Positions 35,014-43,920 of a stretch of DNA of 64,000 bases are shown here, in pieces. How positions within the stretch are numbered: position 1 is the first letter of the stretch; each line of letters starts with the position of its first letter. Made by a program: the position numbers and the translations under genes. Under the pieces are notes generated by a model, which saw nothing but the letters and a program-made list of their open reading frames with translations, did not search any database and was not told where the DNA came from. Origin of the DNA: DASVFB01 sp963766345. Its GTDB lineage: Bacteria > Actinomycetota > Thermoleophilia > Gaiellales > Gaiellaceae. Location of the stretch: assembly GCA_963766345.1 (NCBI GenBank), contig CAVXZL010000008.1, positions 1 through 64,000 of the forward strand, written 5' to 3'.

Positions 35014-35772
35014 TCACTGCTCGACCGGCGCCTCGCCGAGGTACGCGGCGGTGACGTCGAGGTTCGCCCGGATCTCCGCAGGCGCGCCCTCGGCGAGCGT
35101 CCGCCCCTGGTCGAGCACCTGGATCCGGTCGCAGACGTCCATCACGAGCGCCATGTTGTGGTCGATGAGCAGCACGCCGGCCTCGTGCTCGTCGCGCACC
35201 GACCGCACGACCGCCGCGAATTCGGGCACCTCGGCCTCCGGCAGCCCTGCGGCGGGCTCGTCCAGCAGCAGGAAGCGCGGCTCCGTCGCGAGCGCGCGCG
35301 CAACCCCGAGCTTGCGCTCGTCCCCGTGCGCGAGGCTCCCGGCCGGCTGCGCGCCGCGCTCCTCGAGCCCGAGCAGGCCGAGCAGCCGCGCCGCGCGCTG
35401 CCGAGCCGCGCGCGGACGAACGCCCGAGCCGAGCGCCGCGACCTCGACGTTCTCGCGCACGCTCAACTCCCTGAACGAGCGGCTGTGCTGGAACGTCCGC
35501 GCGAGACCACTCCGCCCGCGGCGGTGCGGGCTCCACGACGTGATGTCGCGTCCCCCGAGCTCGACGGAGCCGGCCGAGGGGAAGTCGAAGCCGCTGAGCA
35601 CGTTGACGAGCGTCGTCTTGCCGGCGCCGTTCGGCCCGATCAGCCCGAGGACCTCATGGCGACGCAGCTCCAGCGTGACGCCGCGGAGCGCGTGCACGCC
35701 CGCGAAGAAGCGCGAGACGGCGGCGGCCCGGAGAGCGTCCCCGGGCCGCCTGTCGTCGTTCGGTTCCCCCAC
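35014..35772 (-). CDS. livG: ABC transporter ATP-binding protein LivG
   Basis: A 252-residue ATPase: Walker A GPNGAGKTTLVN, LARTFQHSRSFRELSV (Q-loop), a diverged signature SLAHGDERKLGVARAL in place of LSGGQ, and Walker B LLLDEPAAGLPEAE. The AHGDERKL form is known in LivG proteins. GTG at 35772 is chosen 8 bases after the binding-protein stop; a much longer frame is antisense noise. Confidence 0.92.
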   Translation of the reverse strand: MGEPNDDRRPGDALRAAAVSRFFAGVHALRGVTLELRRHEVLGLIGPNGAGKTTLVNVLSGFDFPSAGSVELGGRDITSWSPHRRGRSGLARTFQHSRSFRELSVRENVEVAALGSGVRPRAARQRAARLLGLLGLEERGAQPAGSLAHGDERKLGVARALATEPRFLLLDEPAAGLPEAEVPEFAAVVRSVRDEHEAGVLLIDHNMALVMDVCDRIQVLDQGRTLAEGAPAEIRANLDVTAAYLGEAPVEQ

Positions 35773-35780
35773 GTCGCCGG

Positions 35781-36974
35781 TTACGGGAGCGTGACCACCT
35801 TCTTGGTCTTCCACATGCGCAGATACGTCTCTTTGTTGTTCTGCACCTTCATGATCCGCCACGGCCGACCGCTGACGCTGTGCAGCTTCGCCGAGTACGA
35901 GACCGGCCCGGAGATCGTCGGCTGATTGCGGAAGCTCTGGAACGCCGCCGCGAGCTTTGCGCCGTTCGTCGAGCCTCCCGTCTTCTTCAGCGCCGCCGCC
36001 AGCAGGTCGATCGTCGCTGCGCCGAGCGCGAAACTGGCCGTGTACGGCACCTTCTTCGCCGTGAGCAACGACTTGAGCAGCGAGTTGACAGCCTTGTTCG
36101 GGTCGTCGCCGAACGAGGACGCGTAGTTGTTGACGTAGTACTCGGTCACCTTCGGGCTCTTCGGGTTCCAGTACGTTCCGTCGCCGCCCCAGGAGTTGAT
36201 GATCGGCGTCTTGTTGCCGGCGCTGCGGATGCCGCCGACGAACTGTGGCAGCTCGCCGAACGCGGTCACGAACGAGATCACGTCGGCCTTCATCGGCGCG
36301 ACCTTGCTGATCACGTTGCCGATCGTCTTGTCTCCGGACGAGAACGCCTCGCGGTCGACGATCTTTCCGCCGAGCTCCTGGAAGCGCTTCGCGAAGGCGT
36401 CGGAGACGTTGCGGAAGTAGACGAGCGCGTTGTCCTTGACGACGATCGCGCTCCGCCAGCCCCGCGAGTACGCGTACTCGGCGTCGGCCGAGCCCTCGTC
36501 CTGCGCGGTGCTGCCGACGGTGAACGCGAGCTTGCCCTTCGCGCCGAAGCGCTGCGGGCCCATCTGGTCGGTGGTCGTGCACGGTGCGATCGTGAGCAGG
36601 CCCTTGTTGAGGAACTCCTGCGTCGCGGCGGCGCCGTACTCGACGTCGCAGGTGTCGAGCGCGATCTTCGCCCCCTGTTGGATGAGCTGTGCGGCGCAGG
36701 ACTTCTGCCGCTTGAGCTGGTGGTTGCAGACCTTGATCTGGAAGTGCGGCCCGCCGTTGCGCGCCAGCTTCGCCGCCTCGATCTGCGCGCCAGCGAGCGC
36801 CGGTGAGTCGAACGGCTTCATGCTGCTCGTCAGGTCGACCGCCGCCCCGATCACGATCGTCTGCGCGTTCGTTGTGTTGGCGCGTCCGGTAGCGGTCGTC
36901 GCCGCCCCCGTCACTGTCGACGCCGCTGCCAAGACCCCCAGCACGGCGATGATCCAACGACTCGATCTCTTCAT
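35781..36974 (-). CDS. Periplasmic-binding-fold substrate-binding protein (LivJ/K type)
   Basis: A 397-residue exported receptor. The signal peptide covers about residues 1-36 (basic MKRSSR, then IIAVLGVLAAASTVTGAA). The mature part is a type-1 periplasmic-binding fold with IVIGAAVDLTSSMKPFDSPA at its start. Several Cys (VCNHQ, SCAAQ, LDTCD) are unusual for the family and may form disulfides. No lipobox is clear. Substrate could be amino acids, amides or urea-like compounds. First gene of the K-G-F-H-M operon. Confidence 0.9.
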   Translation of the reverse strand: MKRSSRWIIAVLGVLAAASTVTGAATTATGRANTTNAQTIVIGAAVDLTSSMKPFDSPALAGAQIEAAKLARNGGPHFQIKVCNHQLKRQKSCAAQLIQQGAKIALDTCDVEYGAAATQEFLNKGLLTIAPCTTTDQMGPQRFGAKGKLAFTVGSTAQDEGSADAEYAYSRGWRSAIVVKDNALVYFRNVSDAFAKRFQELGGKIVDREAFSSGDKTIGNVISKVAPMKADVISFVTAFGELPQFVGGIRSAGNKTPIINSWGGDGTYWNPKSPKVTEYYVNNYASSFGDDPNKAVNSLLKSLLTAKKVPYTASFALGAATIDLLAAALKKTGGSTNGAKLAAAFQSFRNQPTISGPVSYSAKLHSVSGRPWRIMKVQNNKETYLRMWKTKKVVTLP

Positions 36975-37059
36975 CTGCCCTCCTCGAAAAGGTGTCCGCC
37001 GGAGTGACCTTACGCTTCGTTACTAGGCGCGTTCAACGTCGTCGGTTTAGCCTCGCGTG

Positions 37060-37860
37060 ATGCGCCTGTCGATTTGCGAGTTCACGACCATGACGTCGAC
37101 CTTCGAGGAGGACCTCGCCGCGTACAGCGCCGCGGGCGTGGAAGGCATCGGCGTGTGCGAGTTCAAGCTCGGCGACCGCTCGGCGGCGCGGCTGCGTGAG
37201 AGCGGCTTGCGCGCAACGCACTGCATCCCGTCGGTGCCATCGATCCTGCCGCTGCCGCTCATGGAGGGGCCGAAGAATCCCGAGCAGCGGGTCGAGTCGC
37301 TCTGCGCGAGCGTTCGGCGGCTCGCGGAGCTCGACCCGGTCTGCGTCGTGTTCCTCACCGGGCCCGGCGACGAGCATGTTGTGGTCCGCGAAGGCGTCCG
37401 CGCCGTCGCCGCGGCGGGGAACGAGGCCGGCGTGCGCGTCGCGCTCGAGCCCGTCCATCCCTCGCAGGCCGAGGTGTTCTCGTTCGTGCACACGATCCCG
37501 GACGCGCTCGAGTTGATCGGCTCGGAGCCGGTCGGGATCATGCTCGACCTCTGGCACGTCTCCCACCCGGCGGCGATTGCCGCGCACGCGGACAGGATCG
37601 CCGGCGTCCACGTCTCCGACCGGCGCGAGCCGACGCGCTGCCATTTCGACCGCGTGCTCCCGGGCGAAGGCGTGCTGGATCTCGTTTCGGCCTTTCGCGC
37701 GCTCGAGGCGGCCGGCTACGACGGCTGGTACGACGTCGAGATCTTCTCCGACAACGGCGTGTTCGGCGACGCGCTCCCCGACTCGCTCTGGGACGTGGAC
37801 GCCGGGAAGCTCGCGCGACGCGTGCGCGAGACGTTCGAGCGCGTGTGGGTGCAGGTGTGA
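37060..37860 (+). CDS. Sugar phosphate isomerase/epimerase family protein
   Basis: A 266-residue xylose-isomerase-like TIM barrel. Metal-ligand positions fit the AP-endonuclease-2/epimerase fold: ALEPVHPS, MLDLWHVSH, GVHVSDRREP and DVEIFSDN. Members include hydroxypyruvate isomerases and inosose or tagatose epimerases. ATG 37060 is used; GTG 37057 one codon upstream is equally possible. Divergent from the transporter operon, and the stop overlaps the next gene. Confidence 0.85.
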   Translation: MRLSICEFTTMTSTFEEDLAAYSAAGVEGIGVCEFKLGDRSAARLRESGLRATHCIPSVPSILPLPLMEGPKNPEQRVESLCASVRRLAELDPVCVVFLTGPGDEHVVVREGVRAVAAAGNEAGVRVALEPVHPSQAEVFSFVHTIPDALELIGSEPVGIMLDLWHVSHPAAIAAHADRIAGVHVSDRREPTRCHFDRVLPGEGVLDLVSAFRALEAAGYDGWYDVEIFSDNGVFGDALPDSLWDVDAGKLARRVRETFERVWVQV

Positions 37861-39455
37861 GCCGCCGCTACGACGCGGTCGCGATCGGCAGTGGGATCAA
37901 CTCGCTCGTCGCGGCGGCGCTGCTCGCGAAGGCGGGGTGGAGCGTCTGCGTGCTCGAGCGGAACGATTGGCTCGGCGGCGCGATCCGCACGGCCGAGATC
38001 ACGGAGCCCGGGTTCGTGCACGAGGTGCTCGCGGCGTGGCATCCGCTCTTTACCGGCTCGGCCGCGTACGCGGAGCTGAAGGACGACCTCGAGGAGCGTG
38101 GGTTGGAGTACCTGAACACGGAGCTGCCGACGGCGACGCTCTTCCCCGACGGCGAGAGCGCGTTCCTCACGACGTCGCACGAGCAGAACGTCGCGGCGCT
38201 CGGGCCGGCGTGGGAGCGCACGGTCGCCGAGTTCACGCCGAACGCCGACCTCGCCTTCGGCGTCCTGTCGACCGAGCTGTGGTCGCGCGACGGCGCCGCG
38301 CTCGGCTGGAAGGCCCTGCGCCGGCTCGGGCGCCGCGGGCTCGTCGAGTTCGCCGGCAACGTGCTCGTGAGCGCGCGGGACTGGCTCACGGAGACGTTCG
38401 AGGACGAGCGCACGCGCGGCCTGCTCGCACCGTGGGTCCTCCACACGGGGCTCGGCCCTGACGCGGCGTCGTCGGGATTCATGGCGCAGGTCGTCGGCAT
38501 CGCGATCGAGCTCGGCGGGATGCCCGTGCCGCGCGGCGGGGGCGTCAGGCTCGCCGAGGCGCTGGCGGGGATCGTCCGCGACGCGGGCGGCGCGCTCGAG
38601 ACCGAGCGGCCGGTCGAGCGCATCCTCGTCTCCGGCGGCCGCGCGACGGGCGTGCGCACCGTCGACGGAGAGGAGATCGGAGCGACACGCGCCGTGCTGG
38701 CGAACGTGACTCCGCAGCAGCTCTACGGCGAGCTGCTCGCGACGGACGTGCCCGAGGCACGGCGCTTCCGGTTCGGTCGCGGCGAGATGCAGATCCACTT
38801 CGCGCTCTCGGAGCCGCCGCGGTGGCAGGGGGACGAACGCCTCGGCCGTACGGCGATCGTCCACGTGACGCCGGGCCTCGACGCCGTCTCGCGCGCAGTG
38901 AACGAGGCCGACCGCGGCCTGCTGCCGGCCGAGGCGACCGTCGTCGTGGGGCAGCCCATGGCCGTCGATCCCTCGCGCGCGCCGGAGGGACGCTGGATCC
39001 TCTGGATCCAGCTGCAGGAGGTGCCTTCGCGGCCGAAGGGCGACGCGGCCGGCGAGCTCGAGGCCGGCGACGGCACGTGGACCGAGGAGCTGCGGGAGCG
39101 GTACGCGGACCGGATCCAGGCGCGGATCGCCGCGCATGCGCCGAACTTCGAGTCGTCGATCGTGCGGCGCGTCGCGCTCTCCCCTGCGGACATCGAGGCC
39201 GCGAACCCGAATATGCCGGGCGGCGACATCTACTCCGGCTCGTGCGCGCTCGACCAGAACCTCCTCTGGCGACCGCGGCCCGGCTTGCCCGGCCACCGGA
39301 CGCGGGTCGACGGCCTCTGGCACATCGGCGCGAGCACGCATCCCGGCCCGGGGCTCGGCGCCGGCTCGGGAACGCTCGTCGCGAAGGAGCTGCTGCGGCC
39401 GACGTTCGCCGGGCGGATGTCGGGTGTGGCGAAATCAATACGATCCCCGAGGTGA
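37857..39455 (+). CDS. Phytoene-desaturase-like FAD/NAD(P) oxidoreductase
   Basis: A 532-residue flavoprotein of the CrtI/NAD(P)-binding Rossmann superfamily: dinucleotide-binding AIGSGINSLVAAALLAKAG, LERNDWLGGAIRT, a middle catalytic domain and the C-terminal FAD segment GLWHIGASTHPGPGLGAGSG. No other carotenoid genes are nearby, so a carotenoid role is doubtful; many such proteins are uncharacterised amine or polyene oxidoreductases. GTG 37857 overlaps the isomerase stop. Confidence 0.87.
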   Translation: MSRRYDAVAIGSGINSLVAAALLAKAGWSVCVLERNDWLGGAIRTAEITEPGFVHEVLAAWHPLFTGSAAYAELKDDLEERGLEYLNTELPTATLFPDGESAFLTTSHEQNVAALGPAWERTVAEFTPNADLAFGVLSTELWSRDGAALGWKALRRLGRRGLVEFAGNVLVSARDWLTETFEDERTRGLLAPWVLHTGLGPDAASSGFMAQVVGIAIELGGMPVPRGGGVRLAEALAGIVRDAGGALETERPVERILVSGGRATGVRTVDGEEIGATRAVLANVTPQQLYGELLATDVPEARRFRFGRGEMQIHFALSEPPRWQGDERLGRTAIVHVTPGLDAVSRAVNEADRGLLPAEATVVVGQPMAVDPSRAPEGRWILWIQLQEVPSRPKGDAAGELEAGDGTWTEELRERYADRIQARIAAHAPNFESSIVRRVALSPADIEAANPNMPGGDIYSGSCALDQNLLWRPRPGLPGHRTRVDGLWHIGASTHPGPGLGAGSGTLVAKELLRPTFAGRMSGVAKSIRSPR

Positions 39456-40936
39456 GCGCGCCAAGGGCTTACGAGACGCTGAGGACGAAGCTCGGCGAGA
39501 TTCACGACATTGTCAAGTCGGCGTCGCTGCTCGGCTGGGACCAGCAGGTGCTCATGCCGTCGCGCGGCGGCGAGGCGCGCTCCTACCAGCTCGCGACACT
39601 CGGCAAGGTCGCGCACGAGTCCTTCATCTCCGACGAGATCGGCTCGCTCCTCGAGGAGCTGCGCTCGTACGAGGAGAGCCTCGACTACGACTCGCTCGAC
39701 GCGAGCCTGATCCGCGTCGCGCGCCGCGACTACGAGAAGGCCGTTCGTGTGCCGCCCGAGCTGTCGGCGGAGATCACCCGCGTCGGCGCGCAGTCCTTCG
39801 GCGTCTGGGTCGAGGCGCGCGCGAACTCCGATTACGAGACCTTCCGCCCGTGGCTCGAGCAGCTCGTCGAGCTCAAGCACCGGTACGTCGAGTGCTACCC
39901 GCCGGGCGACGAGCTGTACGACACGCTGCTCGACGACTACGAGCCGGGCATGAAGGCCGCCGACGTGCGCGCGATCTTCGACCGCCTGAAGGAGGTGCTG
40001 ATTCCGCTCGTCGATGCGGCTGCGCCGGCCGCGACGCCGCAGGTGAAGGGGACGTTCTTCGCCGACGTCCAGCGACGGCTGTCGCTGGAGATCGTGAAGC
40101 GCTTCGGCTTCGACGAGACGGGCTGGCGGCTCGACACGGCGCCGCACCCGTTTGCGCAGTCGCTCGCGACGCAGGACATCCGCATCACGACGCGCGAGCC
40201 GGAGGACTCGCTCGACGGGCTGTTCGCGACGATGCACGAGTGCGGCCACGGCCTGTACGAGGCGGGCGTCGATCCCGCGCTCGAGCGGACACTCCTCGCG
40301 CGCGGCGCGTCGCTCGGCCTGCACGAGTCGCAGTCGCGGCTGTGGGAGAATCTCGTCGGTCGCTCGCGGCCCTTCTGGAGCTGGTTCTACCCGCGCCTGC
40401 AGGAGACGTTCCCGTCGGAGCTCGGCCCGGTCGACGAGGAGACGTGGTTCCGCTCGATCAACGACGTGCGCCGCGGGCTGATCCGCATCGAGGCGGACGA
40501 GGCGTCGTACAACCTGCACATCATCCTGCGCTTCGAGCTCGAGCAGCGGATCATGGACGGGCTCGACCTGCGCGAGCTGCCGGACGTCTGGAACGAGTCG
40601 ATGTCGCAGTACCTCGGCGTCGACGTGCCGAACGACGCGGTCGGAGTGCTGCAGGACGTGCATTGGTCGCGCGGCGGCTTTGGTTACTTCCCGACGTACT
40701 CGCTCGGCAACGTGATCAGCGTGCAGATCTGGGAGCGGCTGCGCGAGGATCTCGACGACGTCGACGGGCAGATCGCGCGCGGTGAGTTCTCCTCGATTCG
40801 CGAGTGGCTGCGCGAGAACGTGCACGTGCACGGGCGGAAGTTCACGCCGGTCGAGACGCTCGAGCGCGCGGTCGGCGGGCCGATCGACCCCGAGCCGTAC
40901 CTCGCCTACCTGCAGGGGAAGCTCGCGGTCGCATGA
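39452..40936 (+). CDS. M32-family carboxypeptidase (thermostable carboxypeptidase 1)
   Basis: A 494-residue zinc carboxypeptidase with broad specificity for C-terminal residues. The HEXXH motif is MHECGHGLYE, the third ligand region follows (LGLHESQSRLWEN), and the family landmarks GWDQQVLMPSRG and HPFAQSLATQDIRITTR are present. Mostly helical and cytoplasmic, with no signal peptide. GTG at 39452 overlaps the flavoprotein stop, and its own stop overlaps the next ATG. Confidence 0.94.
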   Translation: MSAPRAYETLRTKLGEIHDIVKSASLLGWDQQVLMPSRGGEARSYQLATLGKVAHESFISDEIGSLLEELRSYEESLDYDSLDASLIRVARRDYEKAVRVPPELSAEITRVGAQSFGVWVEARANSDYETFRPWLEQLVELKHRYVECYPPGDELYDTLLDDYEPGMKAADVRAIFDRLKEVLIPLVDAAAPAATPQVKGTFFADVQRRLSLEIVKRFGFDETGWRLDTAPHPFAQSLATQDIRITTREPEDSLDGLFATMHECGHGLYEAGVDPALERTLLARGASLGLHESQSRLWENLVGRSRPFWSWFYPRLQETFPSELGPVDEETWFRSINDVRRGLIRIEADEASYNLHIILRFELEQRIMDGLDLRELPDVWNESMSQYLGVDVPNDAVGVLQDVHWSRGGFGYFPTYSLGNVISVQIWERLREDLDDVDGQIARGEFSSIREWLRENVHVHGRKFTPVETLERAVGGPIDPEPYLAYLQGKLAVA

Positions 40937-41853
40937 TCGAACGCGTCTGCGTCGCCGGCGCGGGCGTCATCGGGTCGTTGTTCGCCGGGCACCTTGCGGA
41001 AGTCGCCGAGGTGTCGGTGCTCTGCCGGCGGGAGGAGCACGCACTGGCCTTGAACGCGAACGGGTTGCGCGTGAGCGGCAGGGCCGACCTGTCTGTGCGC
41101 GTGGTCGCTGCGGTTTCGGCCGCCGAGCTGCCGGAGCCGGATCTCGTCATCGTCGCGACGAAGGCGCACGGTTTGGAGGCGGCCGTGTCGTCGCTCGCGG
41201 GATGGTGGCCGGACGCGCTCGTGATGCCCGTGCTGAACGGGCTCGGCGCGGAGGAGGTCGTCCGCCGGTTCGGCGACTGGCGCCTCATCTCGTCCGTGAC
41301 GTTCATCTCGGGCACGAAGCACTCCGACACCGACGTCGAATACATCCTCGACACGGAGACGTGGCTTGGCCCCTATGAGGGGACGCCGCTCTCGCTCGCG
41401 CAGGAGGTGGGCGACCTTATTGCGCGGTCCGGGTTGAAGGTCGAGGTGTTGCCCGACCTGCGCCCGGCGCAGTGGTCGAAGCTCATCTTCAACGCGACGG
41501 TGAACGGGGTCGCCGCGCTGACGGGGCTGCCGCACGACTTCCACTTCGCCCAGGAGGACGAGCCGTGGTCGCTGGGGCGGCTCGTGCACGCGCTCGTCGA
41601 CGAGGGCAAGGCGGTTGCGCGTGCAGCGGCGATCGAGTTGCACGACGATCCGTGGGAGATGAACGTGCTCGCGACGCAGCGCGGCCACGCGCACTTCCCG
41701 TCGATGCTCGAAGACATCGAGGCGAGGCGGCCGACGGAGGTCGAGCTGATCAACGGCGCACTCGTCCGCGAGGCGCGTCGCGCGTCCGTCGCAGTCCCGT
41801 TCCACGAGGCCGTGTACGCCCTCGTGCGGGGCCGGGAAAGCGCCTATTCATGA
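40933..41853 (+). CDS. Ketopantoate reductase-like protein (PanE/ApbA family), copy 1
   Basis: A 306-residue NADP-dependent 2-oxoacid reductase fold: VAGAGVIGSLFAGHLAE Rossmann motif, the catalytic-type lysine in VIVATKAHG and KLIFNATVNGVAALTG. True PanE makes pantoate, but the pair of diverged copies inside a catabolic block (the other at 41951) suggests other 2-hydroxy/2-oxo acid substrates. The ATG overlaps the M32 stop (ATGA). Confidence 0.85.
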   Translation: MIERVCVAGAGVIGSLFAGHLAEVAEVSVLCRREEHALALNANGLRVSGRADLSVRVVAAVSAAELPEPDLVIVATKAHGLEAAVSSLAGWWPDALVMPVLNGLGAEEVVRRFGDWRLISSVTFISGTKHSDTDVEYILDTETWLGPYEGTPLSLAQEVGDLIARSGLKVEVLPDLRPAQWSKLIFNATVNGVAALTGLPHDFHFAQEDEPWSLGRLVHALVDEGKAVARAAAIELHDDPWEMNVLATQRGHAHFPSMLEDIEARRPTEVELINGALVREARRASVAVPFHEAVYALVRGRESAYS

Positions 41854-41935
41854 GGCTGTGGATGAATCGTCGCTCTTTTGACACGGCTCCAATGCCTCTT
41901 CCGGGCATGTCTGGGGTCAGACCCCGGACGTGGCC
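41853..41935. repeat. Intergenic repeat related to 28281-28420 and 6555-6574
   Basis: GGCTGTGGATGAATCGTC is shared (one mismatch) with the 28 kb spacer. TTTGACACGGCTCCAATGC is shared (two mismatches) with 6556-6574. The palindrome GGGGTCAGACCCC follows near 41913. It sits between two co-oriented paralogous genes. Confidence 0.55.
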
Positions 41936-41950
41936 CGAGGAGACGGGGCG

Positions 41951-42871
41951 GTGAGGATCTGCATCGTCGGCTGCGGCGCAGTCGGCTCGCTCTTCGCGGC
42001 GGGTCTCGCCCGGCTCGACGACGTCGAGGTCTGGGCTTACGACCTCGCGCAGGAGCACGTCGACGCGATCAACGAGCAGGGACTGCGAATCTCCGGCGCC
42101 GGGGAGCTCGTCGGCCGCTTGCGGGCGACCACCGACGCGGGCGAGGTGCCGCCGTGCGATTTCGGCATCGTCGCGACGAAGGCGATGCACACGTCCGCAG
42201 CCGCCGCCGCCACCGCGCACGCATTCGCGGGGGGCGCTGTCGCTTCGGTTCAGAACGGCCTCGGCAACGAGGAGGCGATCGCCGAGCACGTCGAGCGCGT
42301 GATCCGCGGCACGACGTTTCCCGCGGGCCACGTCGTCGAGCCCGGGCACGTGCACTGGGACGTCAAGGGCGACACGACCTTCGGCCCCTTCGAGCCGCAG
42401 CCGGCGCAGCAGGACGCGATCGCGCGCCTCGCCGACGCGTGCACGCGCGCCGGCATGCCGACCCGCCCCGTCACGGACGCCCGAGGGCCGCAGTGGCGCA
42501 AGGTGATCTTCAACGCCGCAACGAATCCGCTCGGCGCGCTCACGGGGCTGACGCACGGGCGCGTCTGCGAACGGCCGGACCTCCGCGCACTCGTCACGAA
42601 GCTCGTCGACGAGGGCAAGGCCGTCGCAGCCGCGCAGGAGATCGAGCTCGACGACGATCCGGAGCGTCTCATCGACCAGGCGGCGCGCAAGGACGTTGCA
42701 TACGACCACAAGGCATCGATGCTCCAGGACGTCGAGGCGCGACGGGCCACCGAGATCGACTATCTCAACGGCGGCATCGCGCGCTTCGGCCGCGAGCACG
42801 GCGTGCCGACGCCTCTGAACGAGGCGATCTGGGCGCTCGTGAGAGGCTTGGAGGCGTCATGGACGAGATGA
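41951..42871 (+). CDS. Ketopantoate reductase-like protein (PanE/ApbA family), copy 2
   Basis: A 306-residue paralogue of the gene at 40933 (same length, same fold): IVGCGAVGSLFAAGLARL, IVATKAMHTS, KVIFNAATNPLGALTGL, and a C-terminal helical domain with KASMLQDVEARRATEIDYL. GTG at 41951 follows GAGGAGACGGGG and gives the standard N-terminus; GTG 41930 would add a short unconserved leader. It overlaps the M24 gene by 13 bases. Confidence 0.85.
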   Translation: MRICIVGCGAVGSLFAAGLARLDDVEVWAYDLAQEHVDAINEQGLRISGAGELVGRLRATTDAGEVPPCDFGIVATKAMHTSAAAAATAHAFAGGAVASVQNGLGNEEAIAEHVERVIRGTTFPAGHVVEPGHVHWDVKGDTTFGPFEPQPAQQDAIARLADACTRAGMPTRPVTDARGPQWRKVIFNAATNPLGALTGLTHGRVCERPDLRALVTKLVDEGKAVAAAQEIELDDDPERLIDQAARKDVAYDHKASMLQDVEARRATEIDYLNGGIARFGREHGVPTPLNEAIWALVRGLEASWTR

Positions 42872-43920
42872 CCCGCCGCTACGCGAACGTGCGCGAGGCG
42901 CTCGCGCGCGACGGCCTCGGTGCGGCGCTCGTCTGCGGCTCCGAGTACTCGGGCTTCGAGGGCGCGGTCACCTACATGAGCGGCTTCACGATCGTCCACC
43001 GCTACGCGTACGTCCTGCTCCCGCTCGAAGGCGACCCGACGATCGTCTTCCCGTCCGAGGCGCGCTACGTCGGCACGCACGGTGACACCTGGATCGAGGA
43101 GCAGGTCTTCGTCGACCGGCCCGGCGAGTGGCTCGCGGAACGCCTGCGCGGCAGGCGCGTCGGCGTGTACGGGCTCGACTACGTGATGACCGTGCGCGAC
43201 TACGCGGCGCTCGCCCCAACCGTCGAATTCGTCGCGTGGGACGTCGAGTTCGACCACGCGCGCGCCGTGAAGTCCGACGCCGAGCTCGAGTCGGTGCGCG
43301 ACAGCGTCCGCATCAACACCGACGGGTTCCACGCCTTCCGCGAGGCGTACGCGCCCGGGAAGAGTGCGGCCGAGGTGATGGCGCCGGCGGAGGAGCTCTT
43401 CGTCGAGCGCGGCTGCGGCCGGCTGACGATGAACATGGTGCTCGTCGGCGCCGAGTTCGCGCTCGCCCGCGACGACGTGACGCTGGGCGACTTCTGCATC
43501 CCGTCGCTCGAGGTCGCCGGCCCGGGTGGGCACTGGGTCGAGGTCTCGCGCGCGCTCGGCAACCCGTCGGCCGAAGTGAAGCGCATGCTCGACGCCTACG
43601 AGGAGTACTACGAGGCGGCGAAGGACGCGCTGCGTCCCGGTGCGACTGCGCACGGCGTCCACCGCGCGGTGTCGAAGGGCTTCACCGACCGCGGCTACCA
43701 CCTCGGCCACGTGACCGGGCACTCGATCGGGATGACGATGATCGAGTTCCCGAAGATCGGCGAGGGCGTCGAGACCGAGCTCGCGGAGAACATGGTCTTC
43801 TCGATGCACCCGCACGCGATCGCCGCCGACGGGCACGAGTGTCTCTACATGCAGGACACCTGGCTCGTCACGCCGGGCGGGGGAGAGCCGCTCGCTGGCC
43901 TGCCGCTGAAGATCTACTGA
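42859..43920 (+). CDS. M24-fold protein lacking the usual metal ligands (creatinase-like)
   Basis: A 353-residue pita-bread-fold protein with a creatinase-type N-terminal domain. The first metal-binding Asp pair of M24 peptidases is not conserved (segment VAGPGGHWVEVSRALG), and the glutamate of the usual MVFTIEPGIY motif is histidine (MVFSMHPHAI). The histidine in VTGHSIGM remains. This is the pattern of metal-independent members such as creatinase, so a C-N hydrolase activity on a small guanidino or amide compound is a reasonable guess. The 3' end overlaps the convergent flavoprotein gene by 53 bases. Confidence 0.8.
   Translation: MDEMTRRYANVREALARDGLGAALVCGSEYSGFEGAVTYMSGFTIVHRYAYVLLPLEGDPTIVFPSEARYVGTHGDTWIEEQVFVDRPGEWLAERLRGRRVGVYGLDYVMTVRDYAALAPTVEFVAWDVEFDHARAVKSDAELESVRDSVRINTDGFHAFREAYAPGKSAAEVMAPAEELFVERGCGRLTMNMVLVGAEFALARDDVTLGDFCIPSLEVAGPGGHWVEVSRALGNPSAEVKRMLDAYEEYYEAAKDALRPGATAHGVHRAVSKGFTDRGYHLGHVTGHSIGMTMIEFPKIGEGVETELAENMVFSMHPHAIAADGHECLYMQDTWLVTPGGGEPLAGLPLKIY

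Noticed and set aside
37857..39455. Carotenoid biosynthesis desaturase
   Set aside because: The fold matches CrtI-like flavoproteins, but no phytoene synthase or other carotenoid gene is nearby, so the specific function was not assigned.
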